A DNA stretch of 64,000 nt from positions 38,952-102,951 of the forward strand of contig JAHDQM010000002.1 in the NCBI GenBank assembly GCA_018433835.1, read 5' to 3'. The notes beneath the pieces are model-generated. The model worked only from the letters and a program-made list of their open reading frames with translations, did not search any database and was not told where the DNA came from. Numbering within the stretch: the stretch's first letter is position 1; every line of letters starts with the position of its first letter. Source of the DNA: Methanoculleus sp. GTDB lineage: Archaea; Halobacteriota; Methanomicrobia; Methanomicrobiales; Methanoculleaceae. Made by a program: the position numbers and the translations under genes. Below, piece by piece: positions 53,574-61,745 of the stretch.

Positions 53574-54047
53574 TATCTCACCTCTTGGGAGATACTGCAT
53601 TATCTGATGACTTTAATTTAAAATGTTTTTTAAATTGATTAGATGGCTCATATTGTTTTAAATCACAAAAGAGCAACTTATTTCAGGGATAATCACTTAT
53701 TTTTGATGTTTCCAAAACTCGCGATAAAATAAAAATGTATAAATATAACACTAAACTTTAGCGCGTGTGACCCGGTGAACACCCGCCCTGACCGGAGGCT
53801 CCGAGGGGCATTCCGGACGGGTGAACGGACCCCGGATATTGAATATAATCCAATAATTTTTATAAAAATCCCTGGAATTCAAAGATCTCCATCCTCAACC
53901 AACCGGGACGGCAGCCACCCCCCCGCCGCACCCCGGCCGCAACTGGATCGGCCGGCGAAAGGTATCAATTACACGGCTTTGAGCCGGATCCGGCGACACG
54001 CCGCCCGCCAGGGCATCCGTCACGATACCGGGGCCATACACGAGCCG
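53574..54047. other. Intergenic: AT-rich promoter region, then no gene seen
   Basis: 53600-53760 is strongly AT-rich with several TATA-like strings (TTTAAATTA near 53612-53620 on the minus strand, TGTATAAATATA near 53743 on the plus strand). A plus-strand frame beginning at 53775 is mainly the antisense of the next beta-helix gene and is not supported. 53780-54047 has no recognised feature. Confidence 0.4.
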
Positions 54048-55703
54048 TCACGGCACCGCAGAGGTGACCGCCACGTTCTCAAACGTCACGGCTCCCGCAG
54101 GCACCGTATTCGTGAGGATCACGCCGTTGGTGAACGGTGCGAGGCTTGCGGAGACGATCTCCATATCCTTGATCCGGACGTTTTTGGTGCGGTCGCCCTC
54201 GATCACGAACGGCTTTGCCGAGTCCGAGACAATCCGGCCGGAGTACTCGACATTTTCGTTATTCCTGGCCCAGATCAGCGTTTCAGCCCGGTCGCCCGAC
54301 GCATAGATGTTTACCACGGAGTTGGCCAGCGGCCCCCCCTGCGATCCACCGAGGTTTGTCGCCTTGCCGTCGATCCCGGCCGGGTTCTCCAGGCGGAAGT
54401 TCGTGATCCAGACGTCGCTTGCGAGATCGATATGGAGGCCGTAGCCGTGCGAGTCGATGCTCGAGCAGTTCTCGAGCACCAGGGACGGGGCTATCGACCG
54501 GGTCGGGGCGGCGTAGAACGAAGCCGGCTGGATGATCCGGTAATCGGTCTTTCCGGCGCCGATGTTTTTGTCGACGCAACTGTAGAGCTTGCCGCCGTTC
54601 GTCGCGTAGAACCCGTGCCGGCTGTTCCCCTCGGAGTAGCAGCTGATGAAGGTGATGTCCCCCCGGGGGGCGTAGTAGCCGCACCCGAAGTAGTGCGTCG
54701 AGGTATCGTCCTCCCGGTATGATTTCGTCGGGTAGGCTTTCTGCCCGTTGTTCCGGCTGATGCAGTTCTCGAGGATACAGTCCCGCTTCTCGGGGTCCCA
54801 CTCGAAGTGGAACCCGGACTCCAGGTTGCCTTCAGCGAGGCAGTTCGTCACGCGGAGGCCTTCGATGTCGTTTAACTCCGCAAAGTCGAATCCGGTCACC
54901 CAGGGGTTGAACGCCCCGCACCTGCCGCAGTTGATCGCGGCGCAGTTCTCGTAGCGGACGTCTTTGATCACCATGTTCGTCGAACCCCAGGCGTTGTGGA
55001 GGAACCCGTAGGTCCCGGTGTCCACGGCCCGGCAGTTGACGAACTCGACATCTTCGAGGACGGGAGCATAGACGTTCGGATCGTGGAGCAGGAGGAAGAC
55101 CGCCTGGGTGCTCGCATCGGCGGTCCCCTCGACGGCCAGGACCTTCGCGTGGCTCGCATAGAGGGTGACGACGCCGAGCCAGGGATCGGTCCCGGTCTGC
55201 GGGTATCCGGTGCCCTCGACGTGGAAGTTATAGAGCGTGACGGACTCCTGCAAGACACTGAGCCGCCCGTTCCGGCTGAACTCGAGGAACGTTGCATCCG
55301 GCCCCTCCCCGCGAAGCATGGAGTTTGCAGAGGGGTGGATGCTCCCGGCGCAGTTGAACGTGCCTTCCAGGAGTGCGACCGTGCCGCCCGACGACGGCAG
55401 CGCATCGAACGCTGCCTGGATGTCGAGTTGATCGTCGGTGCCGTCGCACAGGATGTCCGCCCGGGCTTTCGACGCGGGGCTGCTGTCGCTTGCCGCGACG
55501 ACGACCGTCGGTCCGGGGACCTCCGGGGGCACTGCCGGCGTCGTGGGAATCGGGGTGATCGGCGGGGGAGGAGGAGGCGGGGGCACCGGGACCGGCGGGT
55601 AAAAGTGCAGGACCAGCACGACGGCGGCGATCACCGAGAGTATGATCGCGACGGCGATGAGGATGCGTCTGCCTCTGGCCCCCAGATGTAGTCTTTCCGA
55701 CAT
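54048..55703 (-). CDS. Membrane-anchored right-handed beta-helix protein, family B copy 3
   Basis: 551 residues. The N-terminal LIAVAIILSVIAAVVLVLHF acts as an uncleaved anchor and is followed by a run of nine prolines (PPPPPPPPI region) that may span the S-layer or wall. The beta-helix then follows family B (TVVVAASDSSPASKARADIL, TGTYGFLHNAWGSTN, ENCAAINCGRCGAFNPW). It lacks CARDB and dockerin. The same core on a different anchor suggests a swapped attachment mode. ATG at 55703. Confidence 0.8.
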   Translation of the reverse strand: MSERLHLGARGRRILIAVAIILSVIAAVVLVLHFYPPVPVPPPPPPPPITPIPTTPAVPPEVPGPTVVVAASDSSPASKARADILCDGTDDQLDIQAAFDALPSSGGTVALLEGTFNCAGSIHPSANSMLRGEGPDATFLEFSRNGRLSVLQESVTLYNFHVEGTGYPQTGTDPWLGVVTLYASHAKVLAVEGTADASTQAVFLLLHDPNVYAPVLEDVEFVNCRAVDTGTYGFLHNAWGSTNMVIKDVRYENCAAINCGRCGAFNPWVTGFDFAELNDIEGLRVTNCLAEGNLESGFHFEWDPEKRDCILENCISRNNGQKAYPTKSYREDDTSTHYFGCGYYAPRGDITFISCYSEGNSRHGFYATNGGKLYSCVDKNIGAGKTDYRIIQPASFYAAPTRSIAPSLVLENCSSIDSHGYGLHIDLASDVWITNFRLENPAGIDGKATNLGGSQGGPLANSVVNIYASGDRAETLIWARNNENVEYSGRIVSDSAKPFVIEGDRTKNVRIKDMEIVSASLAPFTNGVILTNTVPAGAVTFENVAVTSAVP

Positions 55704-56042
55704 GAAACCGCGACCTGCCCGTTACTTCTTCGATGCCGCCAGGGAATTGTATGGGACCGTCCGGACGTGGGATCGAGAGAGCCCGCAACGCTTTCTGCCC
55801 GGCTCGTACCCCTATGGCACAGAAGTACCATTTAAGGATTTACCCGACCCGCTCCAACCGGAGGGTCCGGCTCGGAAGGCTTGGGAGGCAACGGCAGGGT
55901 TTCCGGCCCCGGACCGGTTAAACCTTCGCACGTGCTGTTTTTTGGAACCGGGGCAGCCGGAATCGGGTGTCCCGGAACCGGGGGCGCCTGAACGGGTGTC
56001 CCGGAACCGGGGCACCTCCATCGCGATGCCCGCCCGGATCCC
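55704..56042. other. Intergenic with short GC-rich direct repeats
   Basis: The 20-bp unit CGGGTGTCCCGGAACCGGGG occurs at 55964 and 55993 (29-bp period), and GGAACCGGGGCAGCCGGA at 55945 is a partial third copy. Each contains the near-palindrome CCCGGAACCGGG. They lie between the stop of family B copy 4 and the start of copy 3; they could form terminator-like structure, though no T-run follows on the minus strand. No gene seen. Confidence 0.5.
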
Positions 56043-57581
56043 TTATGCCGTGCTGCCGGCCGGCAGCACCTCCAGATCGGTCAGGTCCGCACCCCCCGCG
56101 AGGGTCCACTCGACCACCACCGGCCGGGCGGCATCGGAGACGATTCTCCCTGAATACGTAACGTTCCTGTTGTTCACGATGTACACCAGTGTCTGTGGCC
56201 GGTCTCCAGATGCGGCAAGATCGATGGTCGAGTTGGAGACGCCCGCATCGATCGTCGAGTTCACCGGGAGTTCGCTGGAGGGGCACCCCAGTATCGCCCC
56301 GATACCATCGATGCCCGCCGGATTGGCCATGGTGAAGTCCCTGATGACCGCGTTGTTCACGCCGCAGACGAAGAGGCCCCAGCCGTTCGAATCGATACTC
56401 CGGCAGTGATCCATCACAATGGACGGGTTCCTCGAGACAGGCAGGGACTGGAGGACACAGTACGAGATGGGTTTTGCGATGGCCGAATCACGCCCGGTGC
56501 CGCTCTCGGTGCAGTTGTAGAGGAGCATGCCGTCCGGGTTGACGACGAAGAACCCGAACGCACCGTTCCCCTCGGCCCGGCAGTTTACCAGGGATACCTG
56601 CCCTCCCGGGAGGTAGAAGCCGGACCCGAAGAAGTCCGGGTCGCCCAGCAGATAGTCCTCGGGACAGGGCTTCTGTCCGTTGTCCCTGCCCGTGCAGTTG
56701 ATGAAGACGCAGTCCCGCTTCGCCGGGTTCCACTCGAAGTGGAACCCGGACTCCAGGCTGCCTTCGGCGAGGCAGTCCGTCACCCGGAGACCTTCGATGT
56801 CGTTCAATTCCGCAAAGTCGAACCCGGTCACCCAGGGGTTGAACGTCCCGTTCCTGCCGCAGTTGATCGCGGCACAGTTCTCGTAGCGGATGTCCCGGAT
56901 CGTCGTGTTCTCCAACCCCCAGGCGTTGTGCAGGAACCCGTAGGTTCCGGTGTCCACAGCCCGGCAGTTGACGAACTCCACGTCTTCGAGGACGGGAGCA
57001 TAGACGTTCGGGTTGTGGAGCAGGAGAAAGACCGCCTGGATGCTCGCGTCGGCGGTGCCCGTGACGTTGTGAATCATCACGTGGCTCGCGTAGACGGTGA
57101 GCACGCCAAGCCACCGGCCAAGATCGAGGGTCGTATTCGTACTCGCATTCACGTAGCCGGACCCCGCGATGCGGAACCCGTCCAGGGTAACGTGCTCCTC
57201 CGATACGTTGAGCATCCCGTTCCGGCTGAACTCGAGCGAGGTCTTTTCCGGACCCTGGCCCATGAGCGTTGTCCCGGCGGCGGGGGCGATGCTCCCCGAA
57301 CAGTTGAACGTGCCTTCGGAGAGAGCGACCGTGCCGCCGTCCGGCAGTGCGGCGAGCGCCGCCTGGATCTCGGCCTGGTCGTCGAGGCCGTCACAGGTGT
57401 AGTTTGCCTGTGCCTTCGCCACAGGGCTGCTGTCGCCTGCCGCCACAGCGAGCGACGCCACCGGTGCTGCAGCAACACCCTGGACCAGCAGGAGACTGAT
57501 AATCACGCCGACCACCAGGTCCGCGCCGGTCGGGCATGTCCGGGGCGGGTCTGCCGGTTTTTCACGCAGGCGGGTAGTCAT
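56043..57581 (-). CDS. Secreted right-handed beta-helix protein, family B copy 4
   Basis: 512 residues. An N-terminal polar stretch precedes a signal-like helix (LVVGVIISLLLVQGVAAAPV). The helix core (AGDSSPVAKAQANYTCDGLD, TGTYGFLHNAWGLEN, ENCAAINCGRNGTFNPW) is family B but the C-terminal third has diverged. It has extra N-glycosylation-type sites (NASTNTT, VNSTID, VSNSTID), fitting an exported glycoprotein. No accessory domain. ATG 57581 is preferred to the GTG just before it; GGAG lies a few bases upstream. Confidence 0.8.
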   Translation of the reverse strand: MTTRLREKPADPPRTCPTGADLVVGVIISLLLVQGVAAAPVASLAVAAGDSSPVAKAQANYTCDGLDDQAEIQAALAALPDGGTVALSEGTFNCSGSIAPAAGTTLMGQGPEKTSLEFSRNGMLNVSEEHVTLDGFRIAGSGYVNASTNTTLDLGRWLGVLTVYASHVMIHNVTGTADASIQAVFLLLHNPNVYAPVLEDVEFVNCRAVDTGTYGFLHNAWGLENTTIRDIRYENCAAINCGRNGTFNPWVTGFDFAELNDIEGLRVTDCLAEGSLESGFHFEWNPAKRDCVFINCTGRDNGQKPCPEDYLLGDPDFFGSGFYLPGGQVSLVNCRAEGNGAFGFFVVNPDGMLLYNCTESGTGRDSAIAKPISYCVLQSLPVSRNPSIVMDHCRSIDSNGWGLFVCGVNNAVIRDFTMANPAGIDGIGAILGCPSSELPVNSTIDAGVSNSTIDLAASGDRPQTLVYIVNNRNVTYSGRIVSDAARPVVVEWTLAGGADLTDLEVLPAGSTA

Positions 57582-57633
57582 CACGCTCCTCGGGCATATC
57601 TGTCGGGAACTCCACCCCTCGTATAGTTATGGG

Positions 57634-57643
57634 AATATAAAAA
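57634..57643 (-). promoter_or_regulatory. TATA box for family B copy 4
   Basis: Minus-strand TTTTTATATT about 57 nt before the ATG at 57581 predicts a leader of about 30 nt holding the GAGGAGCG ribosome-binding site. Confidence 0.45.
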
Positions 57644-57856
57644 TCAATGGGAGAGGAAACAGCCATACCTCCGCGAGGATCCGGGTTTCAGAAAAACCGG
57701 GCACCAGAAAGGCCCCGGAACAGGCCCGGATATCCGGGATAAACCCCTGTTTCTACCGTACCGGCAATCGGCGGCCCGGACCGTTCCCGATGCAGGGAGC
57801 AGGGAAAGATGGCCGGGCTGACCGAATAGCGAGGCGATGCGGGTCGCCGGTGGAAT

Positions 57857-57866
57857 TGTATATAAT
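57857..57866 (+). promoter_or_regulatory. TATA box for the zinc-ribbon gene
   Basis: TGTATATAATGG is centred 29-30 nt before the ATG at 57891, so the message should be leaderless. The tract 57858-57890 is strongly AT-rich. Confidence 0.5.
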
Positions 57867-57890
57867 GGAATACAATATTTAATAGAATAT

Positions 57891-58469
57891 ATGTCCAGCA
57901 AGAAGGAAGTCACCATCGGGATCACCATCAACCTCGAGAACTACGAAAACCTCCGCCTCGAGGTCGATGGCGATGTAGAGACCCGCGGGGATGTGGACGA
58001 CCTTATCACGTTCCTCGACGGGATCCTTGCCCGGCTCGGGCGCGGCGACCCCGTGACCGCCGAGCGCGTGGATGCGTACCGGCGGCGCGTTCTCGCGGCC
58101 GGGCCTGCAGCGCCGCAGGCACCCGCCCATGAGGAGAAGGCTCCCGAGCCGGTGCCGCCGGCAACCCCGGAGGCGGAACCGGCACAGGGGGAGGGGGCCT
58201 GCCCTGCGCCCGAATTCATCGAGAAAGCGATCCCGGCTGCGCCGGAACACCCGGAACCGCCCCGGATTCCCAGACCGCCCGCAAAGCCGGAGGAGGAGGT
58301 CCCGGCAAAGCCGGAGGCGGCCCCGGAACCGGCCACGGCAAAGCCGCCCGCCGCCCCGGCGGAGGATGTCTGCGAGATGTGTGGAGCGGAAGTGACAAAA
58401 TCACAGGCAAAGCTCTCCCAGCTCTTCATGAACAAGACCCTCTGCAAGAAATGCATGGAACAGCCGTAA
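57891..58469 (+). CDS. Unrecognised acidic/proline-rich protein with C-terminal zinc ribbon
   Basis: 192 residues in three parts. Residues 1-70 are a compact alpha/beta segment (EVTIGITINLENYENLRLEV, DDLITFLDGILARLG). Residues about 75-155 are a Pro/Ala/Glu-rich linker. Residues 161-188 form a treble-clef or ribbon with CEMC (161, 164) and CKKC (185, 188). No named family is recognised. It lies 74 bp upstream of orc1/cdc6 in the same direction, each with its own TATA box. A DNA-replication or single-strand-binding accessory role is a guess from location. The ATG at 57891 is supported by the TATA box and by the start of conserved-looking sequence. Confidence 0.65.
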   Translation: MSSKKEVTIGITINLENYENLRLEVDGDVETRGDVDDLITFLDGILARLGRGDPVTAERVDAYRRRVLAAGPAAPQAPAHEEKAPEPVPPATPEAEPAQGEGACPAPEFIEKAIPAAPEHPEPPRIPRPPAKPEEEVPAKPEAAPEPATAKPPAAPAEDVCEMCGAEVTKSQAKLSQLFMNKTLCKKCMEQP

Positions 58470-58512
58470 GTCCTGCAGGGTCCGCGCGATGAGGAATCAA
58501 CAACCTGGAGGA

Positions 58513-58520
58513 TATAAATA
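58513..58520 (+). promoter_or_regulatory. TATA box for orc1/cdc6
   Basis: TATAAATA centred 28 nt before the ATG at 58544; predicts a leaderless or near-leaderless transcript. Confidence 0.55.
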
Positions 58521-58543
58521 CTACCGTACCCGAGGATTGTATA

Positions 58544-59689
58544 ATGAAGAAGAACCTGCTCATGTGGGACGAAACGCTCTTTCGGGACCCCGAAGTCTTC
58601 GAGATCGATTACGTCCCCGAGCAGTTCAACCACCGTGACGCCCAGATCACGGAGCTCGCGTTCCAGGTCAGGCCGGGCATGCGGGGAGCAAGGCCCCTCA
58701 ACACCATCTGCCGGGGCCTCCCCGGGACGGGGAAGACAACGAGCGTCAGGAAAATCCTCGCCGATATCGAGGAGGCCACGAAGAAGCTCGTCCCCGTCTA
58801 TATCAACTGCCAGATCGACAACACCAGGTTCGCCATCTTCTCGCAGATCTACCGCCGCGTCACCGGGCACCCGCCGCCGGCGTCGGGCACGTCGTTCAAG
58901 CAGGTCTTCGACGCCATAGCCCGGATCCTGCAGCGGGAGGAGCAGGTGCTCCTTGTGGCACTCGACGACGCGAACTACCTTCTCTACGAGAACGAGATCA
59001 ACCAGGTGCTCTATCCCCTGCTGCGCTCGCACGAGGCCTACCCGGGCGTCCGGATCGGTGTCGTCGCCATCGTCAGCGATATGTCCGTCACCCTGCAGAG
59101 CGAGGTCGATGCCCGGGTGGCATCGGTCTTCCGGCCCACCGAGATCTACTTCCCTCCCTACTCGGAGGAGGAGGTTCACGGCATCCTCGAGGAGCGGGTC
59201 CTGCAGGGGCTCTACCCGAACGTCCTCCGGGCCGAGACGCTGGACCTCGTGGTGGAGCAGACGATGAAGAGCGGCGACCTCCGCGTCGGTATCGACCTCC
59301 TGAAGCGTGCGGCTCTGAACGCCGAGAAAGAGGCACGCCGCTCCGTCGAGCGGGAGGACGTGTGCAAGGCATACGAGGTCTCCCGCTACCTGCACCTCGC
59401 GTTCTCGCTTCGGGCGCTCAAGGCCGAGGAGCGGGAGGTGCTGGCCGGGATCGCGGAGATGTCGGCCCGCGACGACCGGGAGATGAACGCCGGCGACGTC
59501 TACCGCTTCGTCAAAGAGCAGGTGGGCGTCAGCTACACCAAGTTCTACGAGATGATCCAGAAGTTTGATTCGATGCGGCTCTTAAACCTCCACTACCGCC
59601 AGGGAAGGGGGCGGACGAGACTGATCAGTCTCCGTTACGATCCCGGACGCGTGCTGGAGCACCTGCGGCAGGAGCAAACGCTTTCATAA
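58544..59689 (+). CDS. cdc6: Orc1/Cdc6-type replication initiator
   Basis: 381 residues. AAA+ ATPase with Walker A GLPGTGKTTS (58-67) and a Walker B region VLLVALDDAN (135-144), where the usual DE is DD-A-N. The lid and arginine region RASVFRP-like ARVASVFRPTEIYFPPYS follows. A C-terminal winged-helix domain (about 300-381, VSYTKFYEMIQKFDSMRLLN) should bind origin DNA. Archaeal Orc1/Cdc6 proteins bind origin recognition boxes and load MCM; divergent copies may be regulatory. The altered Walker B suggests that ATP hydrolysis may differ from the main initiator. Confidence 0.88.
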   Translation: MKKNLLMWDETLFRDPEVFEIDYVPEQFNHRDAQITELAFQVRPGMRGARPLNTICRGLPGTGKTTSVRKILADIEEATKKLVPVYINCQIDNTRFAIFSQIYRRVTGHPPPASGTSFKQVFDAIARILQREEQVLLVALDDANYLLYENEINQVLYPLLRSHEAYPGVRIGVVAIVSDMSVTLQSEVDARVASVFRPTEIYFPPYSEEEVHGILEERVLQGLYPNVLRAETLDLVVEQTMKSGDLRVGIDLLKRAALNAEKEARRSVEREDVCKAYEVSRYLHLAFSLRALKAEEREVLAGIAEMSARDDREMNAGDVYRFVKEQVGVSYTKFYEMIQKFDSMRLLNLHYRQGRGRTRLISLRYDPGRVLEHLRQEQTLS

Positions 59690-59735
59690 TCCTTATCTGC
59701 TCCCCCACCGTTTGTATTCTGATGAGGTTTTCCAC

Positions 59736-60683
59736 ATGCTCAGCGTGAACGAACTGGCACTGGATATTTTCGAGGAGCTCTTCGAATACGCCGAGGAGTT
59801 TCATGCCGTCCCGCACGAGCTCGACAACGGCGCACGCATCGTTGACTGCGGCGTCAGCACGACCGGCGGGTACCTGACGGGAAGACGGTTCACCGAGATC
59901 TGCATGGGCGGGCTCGGCGAGGTCGACATCACCATGGGCCGGATCCGGGACTTCCCGATCCCGTTCATCGAGGTCAGCACCGATTTCCCGTCCATCGCGT
60001 GCCTCGGCGCCCAGAAGGCGGGCTGGACGGTCAACGTCAACAAATACTTCGCTATGGGCAGCGGCCCCGCACGGGCCCTCTCCTTAAAGCCCAAGCACAC
60101 CTACGAGGTCATCGACTACGAGGATGAGTTCGATTACGCGGTCATCTGCCTCGAGAGCGACCACCTCCCGAACGCCGGCGTGATGGAGAACATCGCCGAA
60201 GCCTGCAACGTGGACGTGGCGAACACCTGCGCGGTCGTCGCCCCCACGGCTTCGCTCGTCGGCTCGATCCAGGTCGCGGGCCGCTGCGTCGAGACCGCGA
60301 TCTACAAGCTGAACGAACTCGGGTTCGATACGAGAAAGATCAGCGCGGGTATCGGCCACGCCCCGATCGCCCCCGTCAAGAAGGACGGCACGAAGGCGAT
60401 GGGCTGCACCAACGACGCCACGATCTACCATGGCAGCATCATGCTGACGATGAACGCCCCGGAGATCAAGGACTACCTTGAGAAGATTCCGAGCAACAAG
60501 TCCAAGGGATACGGAAAACCGTTCTACGATATCTTCAAGGAAGCCAACTTCGACTTCTACCAGATCGACACCTCGCTCTTCTCTCCGGCCGAGGTGGTCA
60601 TCAACGAGCTCTCCGAGGGTGCCGTCTACCACGTGGGAGCCGTCAACCCCGAAGTGACACTGAAGTCCTTCGGGTTCCTCTAA
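59736..60683 (+). CDS. mch: Methenyltetrahydromethanopterin cyclohydrolase
   Basis: Cytoplasmic enzyme of the methanogenesis pathway that converts formyl-H4MPT to methenyl-H4MPT. The 315-residue protein follows the Mch family along its length: MLSVNELALDIFEELFEYAE, DCGVSTTGGYLTGRRFTEIC, RDFPIPFIEVSTDFPSIACL, TNDATIYHGSIMLTM and the ending NPEVTLKSFGFL. The ATG at 59736 has GAGGT about 7 nt upstream; an in-frame TTG at 59712 is less likely. It starts 47 bp after cdc6. Confidence 0.95.
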   Translation: MLSVNELALDIFEELFEYAEEFHAVPHELDNGARIVDCGVSTTGGYLTGRRFTEICMGGLGEVDITMGRIRDFPIPFIEVSTDFPSIACLGAQKAGWTVNVNKYFAMGSGPARALSLKPKHTYEVIDYEDEFDYAVICLESDHLPNAGVMENIAEACNVDVANTCAVVAPTASLVGSIQVAGRCVETAIYKLNELGFDTRKISAGIGHAPIAPVKKDGTKAMGCTNDATIYHGSIMLTMNAPEIKDYLEKIPSNKSKGYGKPFYDIFKEANFDFYQIDTSLFSPAEVVINELSEGAVYHVGAVNPEVTLKSFGFL

Positions 60684-60852
60684 CCACAATTTCTTTCTGC
60701 ACACGCGTGCGGCGAATCCTGTTCTGGGCGTTTATGATCCGTTAGATACGGCGGGGCGGTTTTCTGCGGAGGCATTTCGCAACCATCATATACGGTGCCG
60801 CTTGAGTGCTATGTAGCGGCGTTGTTCGTCAAACGGTGATGGGAGGACTCTG

Positions 60853-61329
60853 ATGGAAGTATCATACATCGTGGTGCTGGTGTGTCTTTGCGCCGTGCTG
60901 GGCGCAGGGGCGGGCGTTGCAGGATGTACCGAACTCGGGGGGGTGACGGAGGGCGAGGCGGTCCACGTCACGGCGATGCTTGAGGTGACGGTGATCGACA
61001 GCACGGGCAAGCCGGTGGCAGGCGTGCCGGTTTCGTTCCACTCCGTGAAGACTACGGGGACGAGCGTCAAGGAAGGCAGCGAATTCTCCTTCTCCCGCTC
61101 GACGGAGAGCAACGGAAAGACGACCTTTACCGTGGGCTACAACCTGCACCCGCCCGGCATCGGCTATCCGCCGGCCCCCGACGTCGTCATGATGAGCGCC
61201 ACCATCCCCCCGGAGATCTCCGAAGGAGCGATGATCACCTACGACGAGGCGAAAGCGCAAGCAGGGGACACCGGAACCGCGGCGATCACGAAGCAGGTGA
61301 CGCTCCAGGTACCCTATGCGGTGAAGTGA
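60853..61329 (+). CDS. Secreted lipoprotein-like protein with Ig-like fold
   Basis: 158 residues. A signal-like N-terminus (YIVVLVCLCAVLGAGAG) ends in VAGC, a lipobox-like sequence with Cys25 as possible lipid anchor. The mature part (AMLEVTVIDSTGKPVAGVPV, STESNGKTTFTVGYN) has the look of a Big-1/carboxypeptidase-regulatory Ig-like beta-sandwich. Function unknown; probably on the outer face of the membrane. GGAGG 6 nt before the ATG supports the start. Confidence 0.65.
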   Translation: MEVSYIVVLVCLCAVLGAGAGVAGCTELGGVTEGEAVHVTAMLEVTVIDSTGKPVAGVPVSFHSVKTTGTSVKEGSEFSFSRSTESNGKTTFTVGYNLHPPGIGYPPAPDVVMMSATIPPEISEGAMITYDEAKAQAGDTGTAAITKQVTLQVPYAVK

Positions 61330-61438
61330 GAGTTACCGAACGCTCCGCCCTTTTTCTGGAGCAGCCTGCGGAAAAACCCGTGCATCCACGGGTACAATAC
61401 ATTAAATAGGATACGAAAGAAAAAACTGTAGGCAACCC
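61330..61438. other. tRNA promoter region
   Basis: ACATTAAATAGG at 61399-61410 lies about 30 nt before the tRNA and is its likely TATA element. Confidence 0.45.
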
Positions 61439-61512
61439 GGGCTTGTGGTCTAGCTGGTCATGACGTCGCCCTTACACGGCGAAGATCCCCGGTTCGAATC
61501 CGGGCAGGCCCA
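61439..61512 (+). tRNA. tRNA-Val (anticodon UAC)
   Basis: 74-nt cloverleaf. Acceptor stem GGGCTTG pairs with CAGGCCC (one G-T pair), anticodon stem TCGCC/GGCGA, loop CTTACAC with TAC as anticodon, T arm CCCGG-TTCGAAT-CCGGG, discriminator A. The CCA end is not encoded. The 3' side is followed by an AT-rich mobile segment, and its anticodon arm is echoed at 63530-63552. Confidence 0.95.
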
Positions 61513-61745
61513 TCACTCTTTTCTGATTTCGAGCCTAAATTCTGCCCCATCAACCCCTTGTGCCGTACGATCGCCTCATCCAGCAGGCGGCTCATGTTGA
61601 TACACATGGGTTGAACTCATGGAAGCAGCTGAACCGGTGACGTCAGTGCTGGTTTCTCACCTGAGATTGGGGCCCTCCTCCGTGAAGAGGGAGCCATCGA
61701 TTGAGGCAGATGTATCTGTCCGCTTACATATGGTCAGTGATAGTG
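61513..61745. other. Short intergenic stretch after tRNA-Val
   Basis: A T-rich stop (CTCTTTTCTG, 61516-61525) follows the tRNA. The rest has one short plus-strand frame (61619-61828) that mostly opposes the HEPN-like gene and is not supported. Confidence 0.35.
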
